This document shows, one piece after another, positions 9,972-22,630 of a stretch of DNA of 64,000 nt. The notes below the pieces were generated by a model. It was not told the origin of the DNA. It was given only the letters and a program-made list of their open reading frames with translations, and ran no database searches. Origin of the DNA: Fomes fomentarius (taxonomy: Eukaryota; Basidiomycota; Agaricomycetes; Polyporales; Polyporaceae); the NCBI GenBank assembly GCA_022606135.1, contig JABYQN010000011.1:1798001-1862000 (forward strand), written 5' to 3'. The position numbers and the translations under genes were made by a program. Each line of letters opens with the position of its first letter. Within the stretch, counting starts at the first letter, position 1.

Positions 9972-10543
9972 TCAAGTGTCGTACAACCCTGACCAGACAA
10001 ACATGGAATCACGCGAGAGTTCCTCATACGTAATCCGCTCAACCTCCCGCTCCACATCCGAGTCTACATCCTTGGCACTCGACGGTCCCGCCCTCTTGTG
10101 ATGTCCGCGCTCGCTCCTGCCGATATTGCGGTTCTCATACCGGTGCACTGGTGCAGGGAAGAGTTTACCCGGACACGCATTCAGCTCACTCTCCCGAGCA
10201 GCCCCGACCTCCTCCGGAGTCGCCCTGTCAAAGTAGAGTTTCGGCGGATTGGACTTGAGAAGGTGGAGGAGCTGTCGAAGGTCGCACAGACGGGCGCTGC
10301 TGAGGTTCTGAAAGACAATGTGCTCTGGCCAGCCACGGAGAGCAAGCTCATATGCAAGGAAGATCTGTTTGCAGAAGCGGCTGACAGAATATTGCATTCG
10401 GAGATCTTGTGCGCCGGTAGCATTGACTAGATAAATGGTGAGGAATGCAGAAATCAGAAAGTGTCCAAGAACGTACCAAGCATGCCATCTAGACGTCTGC
10501 GGACCTCGTGTTTGAGTGCTGCAACAGATGACGTGTTCTCCAT
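9972..10543 (-). CDS. Small two-exon basidiomycete protein of unknown function (unit 1)
   Basis: Exon 1 (10543-10477) begins MENTSSVAALKHEVRRRLDG. A 50-base intron (GTACGT...CTAG) is followed by exon 2 (10426-9972), and the two join in frame to 173 residues. The segment LALRGWPEHIVFQNLSS followed by CDLRQLLHLL and a later YFDRATPEEVGAARE resembles a G-W-P ... F-x-N-P/L-S ... D-L-R pattern that I associate from memory with many uncharacterised Agaricomycete proteins, often repeated near transposons. The C-terminal third is charged (ERGHHKR, DSDVEREVER). Function unknown. It is intact in units 1, 2 and 3; unit 4 ends before it. Confidence 0.6.
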
Positions 10544-10968
10544 GGTCTCATGATTGATGCAAGTGGATGGAGATGGACGTGAGAGCGGTAGCTTGTTGTG
10601 GATAGGCGGAAAGAGAGGGCGAGGCTTAATTTTCCGATATACAGGACAAGGGGAGCGAGATGAGTAGGAGCGGGAGTGAGCAGACACCATGGACTGAATG
10701 TGAAGTCGAGACATCAAGGTTGCATCCATATATATAAGCCACCGGTGTTTACACATCGAGTCTCCTGCGTCACCGTTAGTATCAACTAGAAACAAGTGAA
10801 ATATCTAATTCCGTCGTCGGACATAGTGTACATGTCCCAAATTGTTTGAATAATGAAACAAGAGTAATCTGCACAAATTTATCCGCAGCAGGTATACATC
10901 TTCGCACTAAGACCTTTGAATCCATATCGCAAACATAGACTGACAGATGCTGTGTGTACAACCTGCGG
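10544..10968. promoter_or_regulatory. Upstream region of the small gene, with a TATATATA box
   Basis: At about 10727-10738 the sequence ATATATATAAGCC reads on the minus strand as GGCTTATATATAT, about 185 bases upstream of the minus-strand ATG at 10543, a plausible TATA element. Nothing else is recognisable up to the next ORF. The same box is at about 22812 and 34770. Confidence 0.4.
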
Positions 10969-11346
10969 TCAAGCCAGGCTCAATTCAAACAGTTCTGTTT
11001 CTCTGACCTTGAGTTTGCTGCTCGCAAAGTACAATTGCGACATGCATTCTAGCTCTGCGAACACGGCGGCATGGCATTTGTCTGACAGGGATTCACTGAT
11101 GACCCCTGTACCCACCAACAAAATTGCGATGAAGCCACATTGATTCAGCGAGAATGCACGCAGACTCAAGCGGGGCATTGGATGAATGATGACCTCTTTA
11201 TTGAGCTGAATTTTCCATGACATGCCATAGGTAACAGTAAGAAGAGCTCGGGCGGTCCAAATGAGCCAAGGATTTGAGTCCTTAGAAGTGGTGTGCACCG
11301 AACTGTCAGAACCGTCAGGAACAAGACCATGAGCTGCTGCGTTCAT
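10969..11346 (-). CDS. Unrecognised ORF with hydrophobic segments (unit 1)
   Basis: 125 codons with an ATG start. Two stretches are hydrophobic (LIWTARALLTVTYGMSW and GFIAILLVGTGVIS), so a membrane protein is possible. No family is recognised and splice sites were not resolved. The unit 3 copy is equally open; in unit 2 a base loss near 23112 shifts the end. Confidence 0.25.
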   Translation of the reverse strand: MNAAAHGLVPDGSDSSVHTTSKDSNPWLIWTARALLTVTYGMSWKIQLNKEVIIHPMPRLSLRAFSLNQCGFIAILLVGTGVISESLSDKCHAAVFAELECMSQLYFASSKLKVRETELFELSLA

Positions 11347-11351
11347 AGATC

Positions 11352-11546
11352 ATGCCTAGTATCGAAATCAATGTGTACATAGGGCTAGAGACCGGTCAGA
11401 AGAGATCAGTGGTGTTAGAGCTCAAACATGCACAGATGTTGAAGTGTATAGGGGATCTCCGACCTGTGTACGAAAAGCCGGAGGACATGCAAAGGTTCAT
11501 AGCGGATCTTGAATTGACGGACGAAACATCAAATCCAGAGTCATAA
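11352..11546 (+). CDS. Unrecognised 64-residue ORF (unit 1)
   Basis: ATG-initiated frame beginning MPSIEINVYIGLETGQKRS with an acidic C-terminus, starting 5 bases from the divergent minus-strand ORF. It recurs at 23431-23625 and 35394-35588, with one R-to-Q change in unit 3. No motif is recognised, and it may be a chance ORF or one exon of a larger gene. Confidence 0.22.
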   Translation: MPSIEINVYIGLETGQKRSVVLELKHAQMLKCIGDLRPVYEKPEDMQRFIADLELTDETSNPES

Positions 11547-11784
11547 TCCGTGTTCAGGACTCTGCCCCAGAACTCTGCCGATACAATCAGTCAACGTACT
11601 TCCTGTACTCTCGCACACTATCTATTGGTTACACTAGCAATTGACAGAGCTGAGGCGAGCTGTGCGTCCACCGAGCGGTCCGAGCCTGGGGTCCAGGAGA
11701 ACACACTGAATACTGAGATAATCTTCGAGCAAATGAGAACCTGCAACTTGCTCTTTACAGCACGCAAAACCACTGCGACAACGC

Positions 11785-12261
11785 TCAAAGCCGGTGACTC
11801 AGATTTACGGGTGCCATTGGTCTGCAGTAATAGTGGATTGTCATGGATATCCAAGAAATGCAGGGAAAGCGAAGTGATGGCCTGCCGAGGACGCCTGTGA
11901 CCTCTTCCGTGATCTCATCCACAATCCTGGAACTTGAGCGGCAGGTAATATGTTGTACCAGAGCTCCGTATACTTTGTCCCCAAAGAACTCGGTCATGGC
12001 TACAGCAAGGAAACATTCCCTATTCTGCAGCATTCTGCGATAGCACAAGTGCGTGAGGTCCAATGCATGCCCATGCACACACCTTGTCAGGATGACTTCA
12101 GCCGAGGCCCTGAGAGTAGTCAGATCCACTGCATCACACCTTGACAGATTCTGTCCGAACCCCTGCCCCTGTGCGTGATGAGCTGCGCTTCGGGCCGTGG
12201 ATTCGCTTGTATGTATAATTCTGGGGTTCAATAAACCGCTAGCCTCCATTCGCAATTTCAT
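11785..12261 (-). CDS. Unrecognised 158-residue ORF across the unit boundary
   Basis: ATG-initiated frame starting MKLRMEASGLLNPR and containing TEFFGDKVYGALVQHITC. A plausible intron (donor GTCACAGG, acceptor TTACTGCAG) lies in its 3' half and would lead into a downstream minus-strand frame at 11618-11840. No family is recognised. Conserved in all units by duplication only, so conservation is not evidence of function. Confidence 0.22.
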   Translation of the reverse strand: MKLRMEASGLLNPRIIHTSESTARSAAHHAQGQGFGQNLSRCDAVDLTTLRASAEVILTRCVHGHALDLTHLCYRRMLQNRECFLAVAMTEFFGDKVYGALVQHITCRSSSRIVDEITEEVTGVLGRPSLRFPCISWISMTIHYYCRPMAPVNLSHRL

Positions 12262-12855
12262 ACGCCCGAGCAGGCCATGAGACTCGAATGTTCCTTTGCT
12301 TTTTGTTCAAATTCATGGATTCCATTCCGTCTGGTACTGCAGAACACAACCATACAGTATGTCAATTATGTAGTACCAAGTTCTTGCCATTGCAGAGTGC
12401 AATGCACGCATGCAGCGCACTTCCGGGCAGCATGTCATCATGATTTGCGTGGAATGCGACCCAGTCGCACCGTTTTACCCACAGCAGGAACAATATCAAT
12501 GAGCTCGCACGGGGAAACATATTGGCCACACGCGCGCTGTCGACCAATGCTCGCTTGCTCGGTAAACACTCACCAAGAAGTTCAAGCGAGCGGCGAACGG
12601 AGCAGCGCCCAGCGCCCAGCGTGGTGCAATGATGTCTCCGCAACATGTCATTTCAGCCTTGGGAATATTGAAACGGACAATACGATGGCCGGCATGCGAG
12701 CTGGTCCGTGCGTACTCTGGGCAGGTGGATATTTAGTCCGCTAGCATGCTCCCCCATCCTCACCGTTCATCGACACCCTCCATTCCTGCTCCTCTACCCC
12801 CCATCAAACTCGCTACTCGTGTATCCTGCTGCAAGCCTCTCCTCTCGACCTCGCC

Positions 12856-13610
12856 ATGTCCTGCCTGTCCGCCGCCGCTCTGATGACGTTGAGGTGAGTC
12901 CGGCATGCGCATGTTGTGACTGTCTATCATGTGGTCGGTCGCTGACAGGCAGCGTTCCGCAGCTCGTAGACTGCGATTAGTGCGGCGACATCCACTGTGC
13001 GTACGTCTGTTGTTGTGCACAGACCGTCCCCCGAGCTCACTCACCGTCTTCCCTGCCCAGATTGCTCACGGCTTGACTGACATCTAGAGATGCTGTGGAA
13101 GCACTTGGTAAGTTCTATGCGTTGTCATAAAGCGCACAATCATACCTGAGTAGTCATCTTCACAGGCCATGCCGGACGTCCCAGACAACTTGCAGAGGAT
13201 GTCCGGAGGATCAGTGAGGTCAGTACGCCGTGCTGAACGTCTCCATCATCCTAACCGCTGACCAATTCATCATCTACTTACTAGTATGCACGCCCTGTCC
13301 AGCAATGGCACAAGTAAGCTTATCAGAACATTCGCACGATGTCCGGTGACTGACCTTGAGCCTCGGTTATGACCGGCCCAGGTGCAGCGGATGAGTTGTG
13401 GGTAGCAAACGGCCCCCCGAAGAAGCCTGGTGTCGAATGCCATTCTGCAGGGTTGGGCGAGCGCCACAGGTTGGCCTCCGATTGGAGGAGGCCCAGGTTG
13501 ACGTGTAGGAAAACCAGGAGGAGGCGCGCCAGGCGATCTCCGAGCACAAGCTGATGATAGCGATCCTTGAGGACTCGTTGTCGTCGTCGCATGGCTGCTG
13601 ACGGGTACGG
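12856..13610 (+). pseudogene. Candidate spliced unknown gene (unit 2)
   Basis: Counterpart of 849-1614 with the same four introns. Here the first exon stays open (MSCLSAAALMTLR), but the acidic helical frame is interrupted by a TAG at about 13506, where units 1 and 4 have GAG. Product unknown. Confidence 0.28.
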
Positions 13611-14444
13611 GCGCAACCGAGCAGCGACCGGCAGGAGTGGTGACGACCTCCGAGTCGTTGTCGTCGGCGCGCAGTGCGGACGACCGGAGGACAGCCTTCG
13701 CACTCGGAGAGCGTCGGGCATTTGCCGCCGTACTTCCCAAGACAGCCGCAGCCGGTGTCCTGTGCAGATTTGTCCATCTGTATGTAGTGTCGCTCCGTGT
13801 GCTCGCACTTGGTTGAGGTGCCGTGAGCACGAGCACCATGCCGGCGCGGGCTGATGCGTGTCTTCACAGGTTGGTGGTTCATGGGAGATGGTAGAGGCGG
13901 CGGTGTGCAGAGTGCATGGCAATGTTTGCCTGCCTGCTCATGGACGTCTTACAGGCTGCCGGCGCCGTCGCATCTGCAGAGGAAGTCGGCCCCGGGAGGC
14001 GGTCAGTTGGGACTGGTCCGTAAATGGTAGATGCCGTCGGCAGACGTGTCTAATCCGGAAATGGGGGGAGAGAGAGGGTCATACGTATTAGGGGACTGCG
14101 GAGGTGGGGACGCGGACAGAGGCATTCCTGCATGAGGCAGCGATGCATCAAGATTGCCATGAGATTGCTTCGGGGACGAGATAACGGACGCCGTCTGTTT
14201 GCGGCAAAAACGTGTGCTTCGGGTAGATTGTGGCTAGTACGACCTACCTGACTTACTTTGGAGAGGTGACTGCGTCGTTTCGCCGACGAGATCTACAGAA
14301 TCTCTACTTACCAGGGGACGAGGGCCCTTTCCAGTGTGTTCTGTGTGAACGCCGCATCTGTTTTTATAGACCAGTAGTATACAATGTCCTTATGTACAGT
14401 TTTGTGTGAGATCGAGTGCAGAGACAGCCGACGTGGCTTGTACG

Positions 14445-15615
14445 AGATGTCGCGTCGAGGGCAGTGCAATAAGCGCCCGTGAAACGCAAAGAAGCGGTCG
14501 TTTGAGTGGATTATTGGAAGACGTCGGAGGGTCGCGAGAACCGTCGCGTTCAGTGTATATTTTGCACGGCTACATAGATATCTATGTTAGAAAGTGACGT
14601 GGAATGAATTACAAGAGATATGAGAAGATCTGGTGCTTACCAGTGACTGATTGCGACCCTGTGCGCGATCAAGGTTGTGTACAGCCGGGCTGAGTGTCCA
14701 TGCTGGCTCATGCGGTGTGAGCAGAATGAGATATGAGCCGTTCCTGCGAGATGGACGCATGAAAGGAGTGATGAATGGCCGACGAGTTCATGGGATGGGA
14801 GAGCCTACCACGGTCGCGAAAATGAGCCAGGCGGGATAGATACGGTGACTATAAGGTTTACTCCAGTCGCGACAAGATCCTCGCTCGTTAAAGCGAGGAC
14901 AAGCTTGAAGGGCAGTAGAACCGAGAAGCAGACGGGACACGAAAACGTGTCCGGCGAAGGGTTGATTCGAATACTGAGCACGGGACTCCTGTTAATGAGG
15001 TTCTCCTGTAAATGATTTGATTAGATCATGGACTGATATTGGGGTAGTTTTCTTCATGGTATACATACCACGAACGGAACTTGCGTCGTATAGGATGCAA
15101 TAGGCGCCCGTGGAACGCAACGACACGATCGTTTTGGCCGGATTCTGGACGATGTCGGAGGGGCGCGAGAACGGTCGTGTTCGGCGCAGAATGTCCATGG
15201 CTACATAAATATTTGTGTTAGCAAGCGATGCGGAGTATATCAGAAGATTTATGACAGGATCTGGTGCTTACCTGTGATTGATGTGTACCCTGTGAGCGAT
15301 CACGGTCGAGCACAGACGTGCTGAGCGTATGTGATGGCTGATGCGGTGTGCATAAATTGAGATATAAACCGATCCTGTGCGATTGACGTGTGAGAGAGCG
15401 ATGATTGGCCGGCGGCGAGGTTGTGAGATGGCTGAGACTACTGTGGCGGGATAGGTACAGTAAGTATAAGGTTTCCTCCAGTCGCGACGAGACTCCCACT
15501 CGGTAAAGCGAGGGCAAGCTTGAAGGGCAGTAGAGCTGAGAAGTAGAGAAGAGGAATAGGGAATGGGACACGAAAACGAGTCCGGCGAACGGTTGATTCG
15601 AACACTGAGCTCTGG
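14445..15615. repeat. Nested ~0.6-kb direct repeat pair (unit 2)
   Basis: Counterpart of 2427-3600, with blocks A (about 14445-14960) and B (about 15075-15615). Block B here keeps GGTTGATTCGAACACTGAGC, matching block A more closely than block B of unit 1 does, which hints at exchange between the blocks. Confidence 0.8.
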
Positions 15616-15661
15616 TATGGGTCATCAGCGAGAAGGGGTCGAAAGGACTGATGAATAACTG

Positions 15662-16365
15662 ACCGAAATCGAGGACGTGTTGGAACTGTCCTTCCGACAC
15701 GCCGTCCTGGTAGAGGATGTTCCGCTTGGGATCGGGCGACTTCCTGTCCGCCTTCGTCTGGTAGGTGCGATAGATTCCGAGGATCTTGAGGGCCATATCC
15801 TATAGATCGTCGATCATCTCCTGCCGCGATGTCTGCACGCAGCACTCGGCGAGGTACTTAGCCGTGTCGGAGTCGACGTTGCCCACCAGCGCGGTGAACG
15901 ATGGGCGGCCGTCAGCACCAGGAGCCGGATGAATCACGTCAGCGCTGTTACCATATGAGAAAGTGTTTGCGTTTGCGCACACATTCAGTCAACACTCACC
16001 TCATCACGACTGTCGGGTTGTGTGGGTCCGTGAGCACAGGGACGGACCGTGCGTTGGGAATTGTGTTGATACCGCCCATCTTCACGATGATCCTGTGGGA
16101 ATTCGTCAATACCACATTCAGCGGCAAGCATCGAGGCTAACCCACTCTAAGCACACGTTCGCGAATACTGCTCATTCGCGCGGACACACTTCGCGCTCTG
16201 GAGGCACTGAGTTGCCACTCCGTGGGTGATGTCGCCAAAGCTGTGATATGGAGCACAGGAGTCCTCGGATCCGCCAACTTGGAGGATAGTATGAACGTCC
16301 TTCGGAGGCATTGCGGAGAGAAGTTGGTCGGACTGAGTGCGAACACCAATGAGGATGGGAGCTGG
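15662..16365 (-). pseudogene. Argonaute PIWI-domain relic (unit 2)
   Basis: Same relic as in unit 1, with the shared TAG at about 15800. Here the segment before the VATQC motif reads without the unit 1 intron: SAMPPKDVHTILQVGG, then YHSFGDITHGVATQC, which fits the H-F-G-D-x-x-x-G-V-x-T-Q-C signature of Argonautes. The frame continues VRANEQYSRT, then an intron, then VKMGGINTIP. The intron before ADVIHP reads ATGAG|GTGAGT, giving MSADVIHP. Truncated after HVLDF. Confidence 0.85.
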
Positions 16366-17194
16366 TGGGTGTGGAGCGTGTGAGACGCGTGCGTAAGGGC
16401 GCCTATAGGCGACTTCGTGTCGAGGGGCCAGGGGAGGGATATTTTTAGCGGGGTGGACAAGAGGCAAGGCTGTGGATCGAGCGATTGGGACGAGTCCAAG
16501 CAAGGGACGGAGGGACAGAGAGCGAGAACGAGGCAGATGAGCGCAGAGCGCGGACAGGCAGCGACCGTCACTCGGTGTGTGCGTCATGCCTGTCACTCTC
16601 TGGCGCCAGTCCGCGCTCCACAGATACCACGACAGCTGGCGCACCGGAGCGACTGTGATCCGTTGAGTAGTACATGCGTGAGGTGGATTGCATCCGGAAA
16701 TGGGTACATACCTCCCTATCAGCCTGAACGACAGTGGACGCTAACCTCATCGACGTTCCCTGTCGCTTCATCGTGTGGGTTCTCTCCCTCTACCTCTCTC
16801 TCCCTCCAGCTAAGTTCGCAAATCCTGTTCTCCATCTGTAGGATTCTTCTATACAGGCAGGTGCACTTCGAGTTCGTGCTTTCGTTTCAGGCGATGACCG
16901 CGGCTAGAATGATGAAACTTGGTTCGGGTCCTCGCACATTCCTTAGCCTATCGGGTCTGTCAACGATGAATGTTGAGGCTTTAGCCTGACAACTTGACGT
17001 AGGTCTATCTTGACTCCGTCGGCGCTCTGACTTCACATTTGTCCTACACCGACCTTAATCCAGTCTAGCCTCGTGCTTCTCGTGCACGGACCTGTCCGGA
17101 ACCCTGCTTCTCCATGCCCATTGCTGGTCCCCGTCTTTCCTTGTAACTGATCTTAACAGCCTTCGAGCCAACCCTCGTGAAGTTTGAACTCATC

Positions 17195-19253
17195 ATGATG
17201 ACCGCAAGTCTCCTACAAGTGCGCGAAGAAGAGAACTCATCAGCGCTGGGCACTCCTGTGCCTCTCACTGACCATGCACTTTCTGTATCTATGCCAACAT
17301 GGAGAGACACCATCCGATACATGGAACGAGACAGACGGGTCCTCGACGCCTTGCTCTCGGGCTATCCGCGTTTTTTCATACCCCTGAACGTCCGGAAGGT
17401 GAGTGATTCCACTGTACCCCCGTTACACTCGCTCACACGAGCCATCCGTCACTCACGTAGCTGGAGAAGGTCTGCGAGCAGAAGTTCGGTGCACCAGGCG
17501 AACGATGCCTTCTCTTCCCCAGCCGCAAGCTCGCAGAACAGTGCCGCGCCTTCGTCACTGATCTCTCTACGCAAGCGGGCTCTCCCATCCCTATCCATCT
17601 CGCACACTTCACTATCTCAGCTGCTTCGAACGGCGACCATTCGATTCCTGACGAGGAACTACACATCGTCCTGTTCCCGAGACCGCCTCTGAGCTTGCGA
17701 AAGAGTTCTGGATGCACACAGGCACCGGTATATCCTCCCGCCGCGCCGTCCGTTGCCAGCTCCTCCTTGGAGAGGACGCCGTCAGGGCTGACACGTTCAG
17801 TTGCAAAACGAGAGGCGCTCAGGCCGAGTGTGGTAGGACTGGGGATGGTGGCTTCCATAACGTCGCACGGACACGAGGGGTGGCGGAGCCCCCACTCGGC
17901 TCGGGTGCGGTTGCCAAGCTTGCAATACGGCGCCGCATTGCAGGTTTGCTTCGCAGGGACGCAAGGGCTTGGAGTCCAGGTGACGGCGGATACCTGAACG
18001 GACACGGACTGTGCGAGCAAGCTGCCAACGGCGTGGCGTCGGGCGATGTTTGGCTTTTCCCTGCCGGGATGTCAGCGATCTGGCACGCGCATCAACTGTG
18101 CATGGGCCTGCGACCCGGAGCGGAGAGCATATGCTTCGGGTGTGTCTCCCTTCCTTTAAATCTCCCCCGTGCGCATAGTGGCTGAGCGCTGTGAACGCGC
18201 AGGTTTCCCTACGTGGACACTTACAAGTGTCTCGAGAAGTGGGGTCCCGGAGTGCACTTCTATGGAAGCGGATCTGATGACGACATCGACGCCCTCGAGA
18301 GCTTCCTTCGGCAAGAGAAGCAGAATTCGCCTACCTGGTCTATCTCCGCGCTCTTCACCGAGTTCCCGTTCAATCCTCGCTTGCGGTCGCCGAACCTACC
18401 AAGGCTGCGTGAGCTGGCAGACAAGTACGACTTCCCGATTATTGTGGACGACACAGTCGGGAACTTCGCGAACGTGGACGTCCTGCCTTATGCTGATATA
18501 CTCGTCACAAGTCTGAGTAAGATATTCAGTGGTGACGCAAATGTCATGGGTGGGAGGTATGCACCTATTTGACCGCTCTTGCGATTTCTGCCACCTTGAC
18601 TGATCGTATCTCGCAGTCTGGTTATCAATCCGAGAGGCAGATACAACGCCAAACTGAAAACCCATCTGGCCGAGACCTTCGAAGACACCTACTTCGAAGA
18701 AGACGCAATAAAGATGGAGCTCAACTCACGCGACTTCCACGCCCGCAACGCCGTGATCGACGCGAACACCCTTGCCGTCTGCGAATTCCTGCGCTCTCGC
18801 TCACTCGGCGCCCCCTCCATCGCGAACTCCACGACAACCTCGGGCAGACTCGCGATCAAAGACGTCTTCTACCCCAAATGGATGACGCGCGACAACTACG
18901 ATGCGTGCCGCGCTCGTGATGCCGACGGACAGCCCTTGGGAGGGTACGGCGGACTGTTCTCGCTGACGTTCGTCTCCTTGGCGGCGTCACGCGCGTTCTT
19001 CGACGCGCTCCCGTGCGCGAAGGGCCCGAGTCTGGGCACGAACTTCACGTTGTCGTGCCCGTACACGATCATTGCACATTACTGGGAGCTGGAGTGGGCG
19101 GCGAGTTGGGGCGTCGAGGAGGGACTGGTGAGGATCAGTGTGGGCATGGAGGACAAAGAGACGTTGTTGCGGTGGGTCGGAAAGGCGTTGTGTGCTGCGG
19201 AGGCGGTCGTCGAAGAAGTGAGGAAAGGGAGGAGACAGAGAACAGGTGGGTGA
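17195..19253 (+). pseudogene. STR2: Cystathionine gamma-synthase with a one-base frameshift (unit 2)
   Basis: Exons 17195-17398, 17461-18139, 18203-18556 and 18617-19253 correspond to the unit 3 gene. In exon 2 the run after CCTGTT at about 17676 has one C fewer (TTCCCGAG against TTCCCCGAG in units 3 and 4 and TTCCCTGAG in unit 1), which shifts the frame and ends it near 17692. All later exons are intact in the original frame, including the PLP-lysine motif SLSKIFSGD. Unit 2 lacks single C residues at several other C runs relative to unit 3, so this frameshift may be a sequencing error rather than a real lesion. Confidence 0.75.
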
Positions 19254-19380
19254 GCTTGGTCGCATCATCCCGGGGCGGTGGCACTTGTTTTTCCATGCAG
19301 CGGGTATCATAGTTGCTGTTGCGCGCTATCCAATGGGCAGCTGGAGATCTTCCGGATCGATCAGTTGCCTCTGTCTCGTT

Positions 19381-19570
19381 TATAGGCAGTAGTACTCTTC
19401 ATAGTCAATACTCCTCTTCATACTCGTACTCTTCATAGCTCATACTCTTCATGCTCATACTCTGCATACTCGTACTCTGCATACTCGTACTCTTCAAGGT
19501 CAGTACTACTCTTCATACTTGTACTTGTCATACTCGTATTCTGCATAGTCAGCAGTACCGTTCATACTCT
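19381..19570. repeat. TCATACTCGTACTCT-type minisatellite (unit 2)
   Basis: Longer version of the unit 1 repeat, with extra CATACTCTGCATACTCGTACTC variants; the same expanded form occurs in unit 3. Confidence 0.85.
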
Positions 19571-20037
19571 GTCCCGGCAGGCCGACGGTGGTGAGGATCT
19601 CATATTCCACTCTCACAGTCACGCTCAACAGCAGAAAAAAATATAAGGGCGAAATCAGACATGTAATCTAGTCATATCACTACATACACACATGCATACA
19701 AACAGAGAGAACAAAGCAAGGAAAGGAAAGACGAGACAGGGAGACGAGCACAGAGTCCTCCAAAGTCCGTTTCCGCACGTCCAAAGTCGTGGGCGCTTAC
19801 ATGACATTAGCCATGCATCCGCGCGCGGCGTCACGCGTGCCGGTCCACTCTCTGCTACCACCACCATGCACGCCCCGGTGAGCACTCTGCTTGACTCATA
19901 GACGGCTTTCTGGGGATGCGCTTGGGAATCTGTCTTGAATAGCACGACAATAGCCCAAATCTAGGAGGGCGCGGACCAGGACTTGGGATGGACATAGCAG
20001 CGACAGAACAGATGAGTGTACAGTACCTGGTAAGTCT

Positions 20038-20112
20038 CGCGCCCTCTCGTTCGCGCCTCCCCCTCTCGTTCGCGCCTCCCCTCTCATTTGCACCTCCCAT
20101 CTCATTCGCGTC
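20038..20112. repeat. Pyrimidine-rich minisatellite (unit 2)
   Basis: Shorter version of the 7927-8040 repeat: two CTCTCGTTCGCGCCTCC copies followed by CTCATTTGCACCTCC variants. Confidence 0.75.
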
Positions 20113-20752
20113 TTCTCTTGTTCATGCCTCCCCATGAACACTGCCCCACTTGACTGTCCTAGAACATTCTCCGTCGCTCATGTTTTGGGATGAGAATGTA
20201 TCGGTGAGTCCTCGTACTACGTTTGAAGACATCTGGTGAGTCACGGCCTGACATGACCACATGGAGACCACGCAATCCCTCGTTAGTCTAGTGATGAACA
20301 GACACATCAACGAGCTGCTCACCATGCTGGTGTGACGGCTATGACTCTGGCAGATCTCGCTCTGACTTTGCCATGGCCAGAGAGACCGTCGGGAATGCAG
20401 GAGCGAGAGGTGAGTAGACTAAATGGTATGTACAACTCACCGACCCATTTCTTGCCTGTAAACATATGCCGCGATCTGTGTTCCACAGGTACGTGTCCAG
20501 TGTGAGACCTGAAGAGTGAGATCAGCGACATCTTGCTATAAGGTAAGCGAGGAGGATGAGTGAGTACGTCCCTGCTTGGACACATGTCCGTGCTTGAAAA
20601 TGGACCACAGCCGGATCTGGCCTTGGGACTGCGTCGATCGTGTCAAGGGCTCACGTAGGTGGCATTTGGATATGCTAAGACCTCGTTACAATGTGTCTGA
20701 AGACTGTATGACATGAATGACAAGACGTAAAAGTAAGGAAACAAAATCTTAC

Positions 20753-21590
20753 GGGTGTTGTCATCGGCCACACCTCTGATGAGCCTCTCTATCAGCTTCC
20801 CAGGCTCGCGTCCTGTGCACGCAACTAAGAATAAGCGCCAAGGACACCGTCAACATTTGTGGAGAACTGTGGAGGTCAGTCCGAGGTTAGGTCAGTGACA
20901 TTGTTCAGGTCATAAGAGGAGGTTCACACTTGATGACCGTCTGGTCTTCGCTGCAGCATGTAGGCACATCTCTAGTTAGCGGACACTACAACAGTAAGTC
21001 TGCAATGCACCAACAGACTCACCTTCACGTGCAGCATGGTCGTCACTTGACTCACAGGGTACCGCTCCCACAGGCTTGAGGAACTGCTGCAATCGATGTG
21101 CACGTCTTCACCTTGGTATCTCTCCTAGACGCACTCGGACTTGCTTCAGGACTGTAGGATGGCTACACGCATGTCACGATCAGAGCTGAATCATACTGAA
21201 TTGATATGAAACAACGAGGACATACCTGCTGGCTGAACACGAACTTCACCGCCGGCCCTGCGTGTTTGTCAACCGGAGTTGTGCTCAGCTTCTGGTGAGA
21301 CCCCTTGTGCTGTTGTACACGCCCGAGTCTGAGATATGGAATGGGAATGTCAATAAACCAGTCGTGCCATGAAGCAACCAGCACAGTCACACATTCTGTG
21401 ATGATACACACCCTACACAGTGCACGCCAGCCTTCTTGCTCCGCTCGTGCACATTTGACATGCATGAGAACTCCGATGGCTTAAACCCAACTTGTCTGAT
21501 GTGCAGAAGGACATGGATAACACAAGCTTGATCATGCTGTGGTGCTTGGGCGTGAACCCTGTCCAGAGCATGTTGTCGTCCATCTGCGGA
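20753..21590 (-). CDS. Traces of the unidentified multi-exon gene (unit 2)
   Basis: Counterpart of 8667-9504. The large exon (to 21226, donor GTATGT) again carries DWFIDIPIPY and AGPAVKFVF. A G-to-A change at about 21483 makes a TAA in the upstream frame, so the exon either starts later than in unit 1 or is disrupted. Confidence 0.28.
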
Positions 21591-22058
21591 TGGATCTTTT
21601 CATGGGATAATGCATGTGTCTTGAGAGCAGTGAGCTGCAGGGGATGAGGTATGCGAAGTTGGAAGGGCGAGTCTAGAGACAGGGATGAGCGTGAGGGAAG
21701 CAGTCAGGAGAGAATACGAGTATCCAAGTATCGTGTTGAGCACGGCCATGTCCCGTGTCTGTCTGAAGGGGCAGTGCAGCTTACACGTAGCATGGTCGAC
21801 CGGTCTGGACCCAGGAGCAGCACGGCAAGCGATCATGCAATTAACCGCCTGATTGTCTGACTCCACTCTGTCACATCTACCCGAGCTTGTGACAGACATA
21901 CATGGCCAGAATCCTGCGACACGCACAAGAAGATACAGTAGATGTGCCAGAGGCTCTGTGCCATGCCTCTCTCTCCCAGTTATGATTCAATCCAGCGCAG
22001 ACTCTCCTACACGGCTTCATATGCAGGTCAATCTTGTGGCAGTGCATCAGGATCAAAT

Positions 22059-22630
22059 TCAAGTGTCGTACAACCCTGACCAGACAAACATGGAATCACG
22101 CGAGAGTTCCTCATACGTAATCCGCTCAACCTCCCGCTCCACATCCGAGTCTACATCCTTGGCACTCGACGGTCCTGCCCTCTTGTGATGTCCGCGCTCG
22201 CTCCTGCCGATATTGCGGTTCTCATACCGGTGCACTGGTGCAGGGAAGAGTTTACCCGGACACGCATTCAGCTCACTCTCCCGAGCAGCCCCGACCTCCT
22301 CCGGAGTCGCCCTGTCAAAGTAGAGTTTCGGTGGATTGGACTTGAGAAGGTGGAGGAGCTGTCGAAGGTCGCACAGACGGGCGCTGCTGAGGTTCTGAAA
22401 GACAATGTGCTCTGGCCAGCCACGGAGAGCAAGCTCATATGCAAGGAAGATCTGTTTGCAGAAGCGGCTGACAGAATATTGCATTCGGAGATCTCGTGCG
22501 CCGGTAGCATCGACTAGATAAATGGTGAGGAATGCAGAAATCAGAAAGTGTCCAAGAACGTACCAAGCATGCCATCTAGACGTCTGCGGACCTCGTGTTT
22601 GAGTGCTGCAACAGATGACGTGTTCTCCAT
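22059..22630 (-). CDS. Small two-exon protein of unknown function (unit 2)
   Basis: Exons 22630-22564 and 22513-22059; 173 residues, the same protein as in unit 1 (9972-10543) with its GWPEHIVFQNLSS motif intact. The upstream TATA-containing flank (about 22730-22870) has lost several single bases relative to units 1 and 3. Confidence 0.58.
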
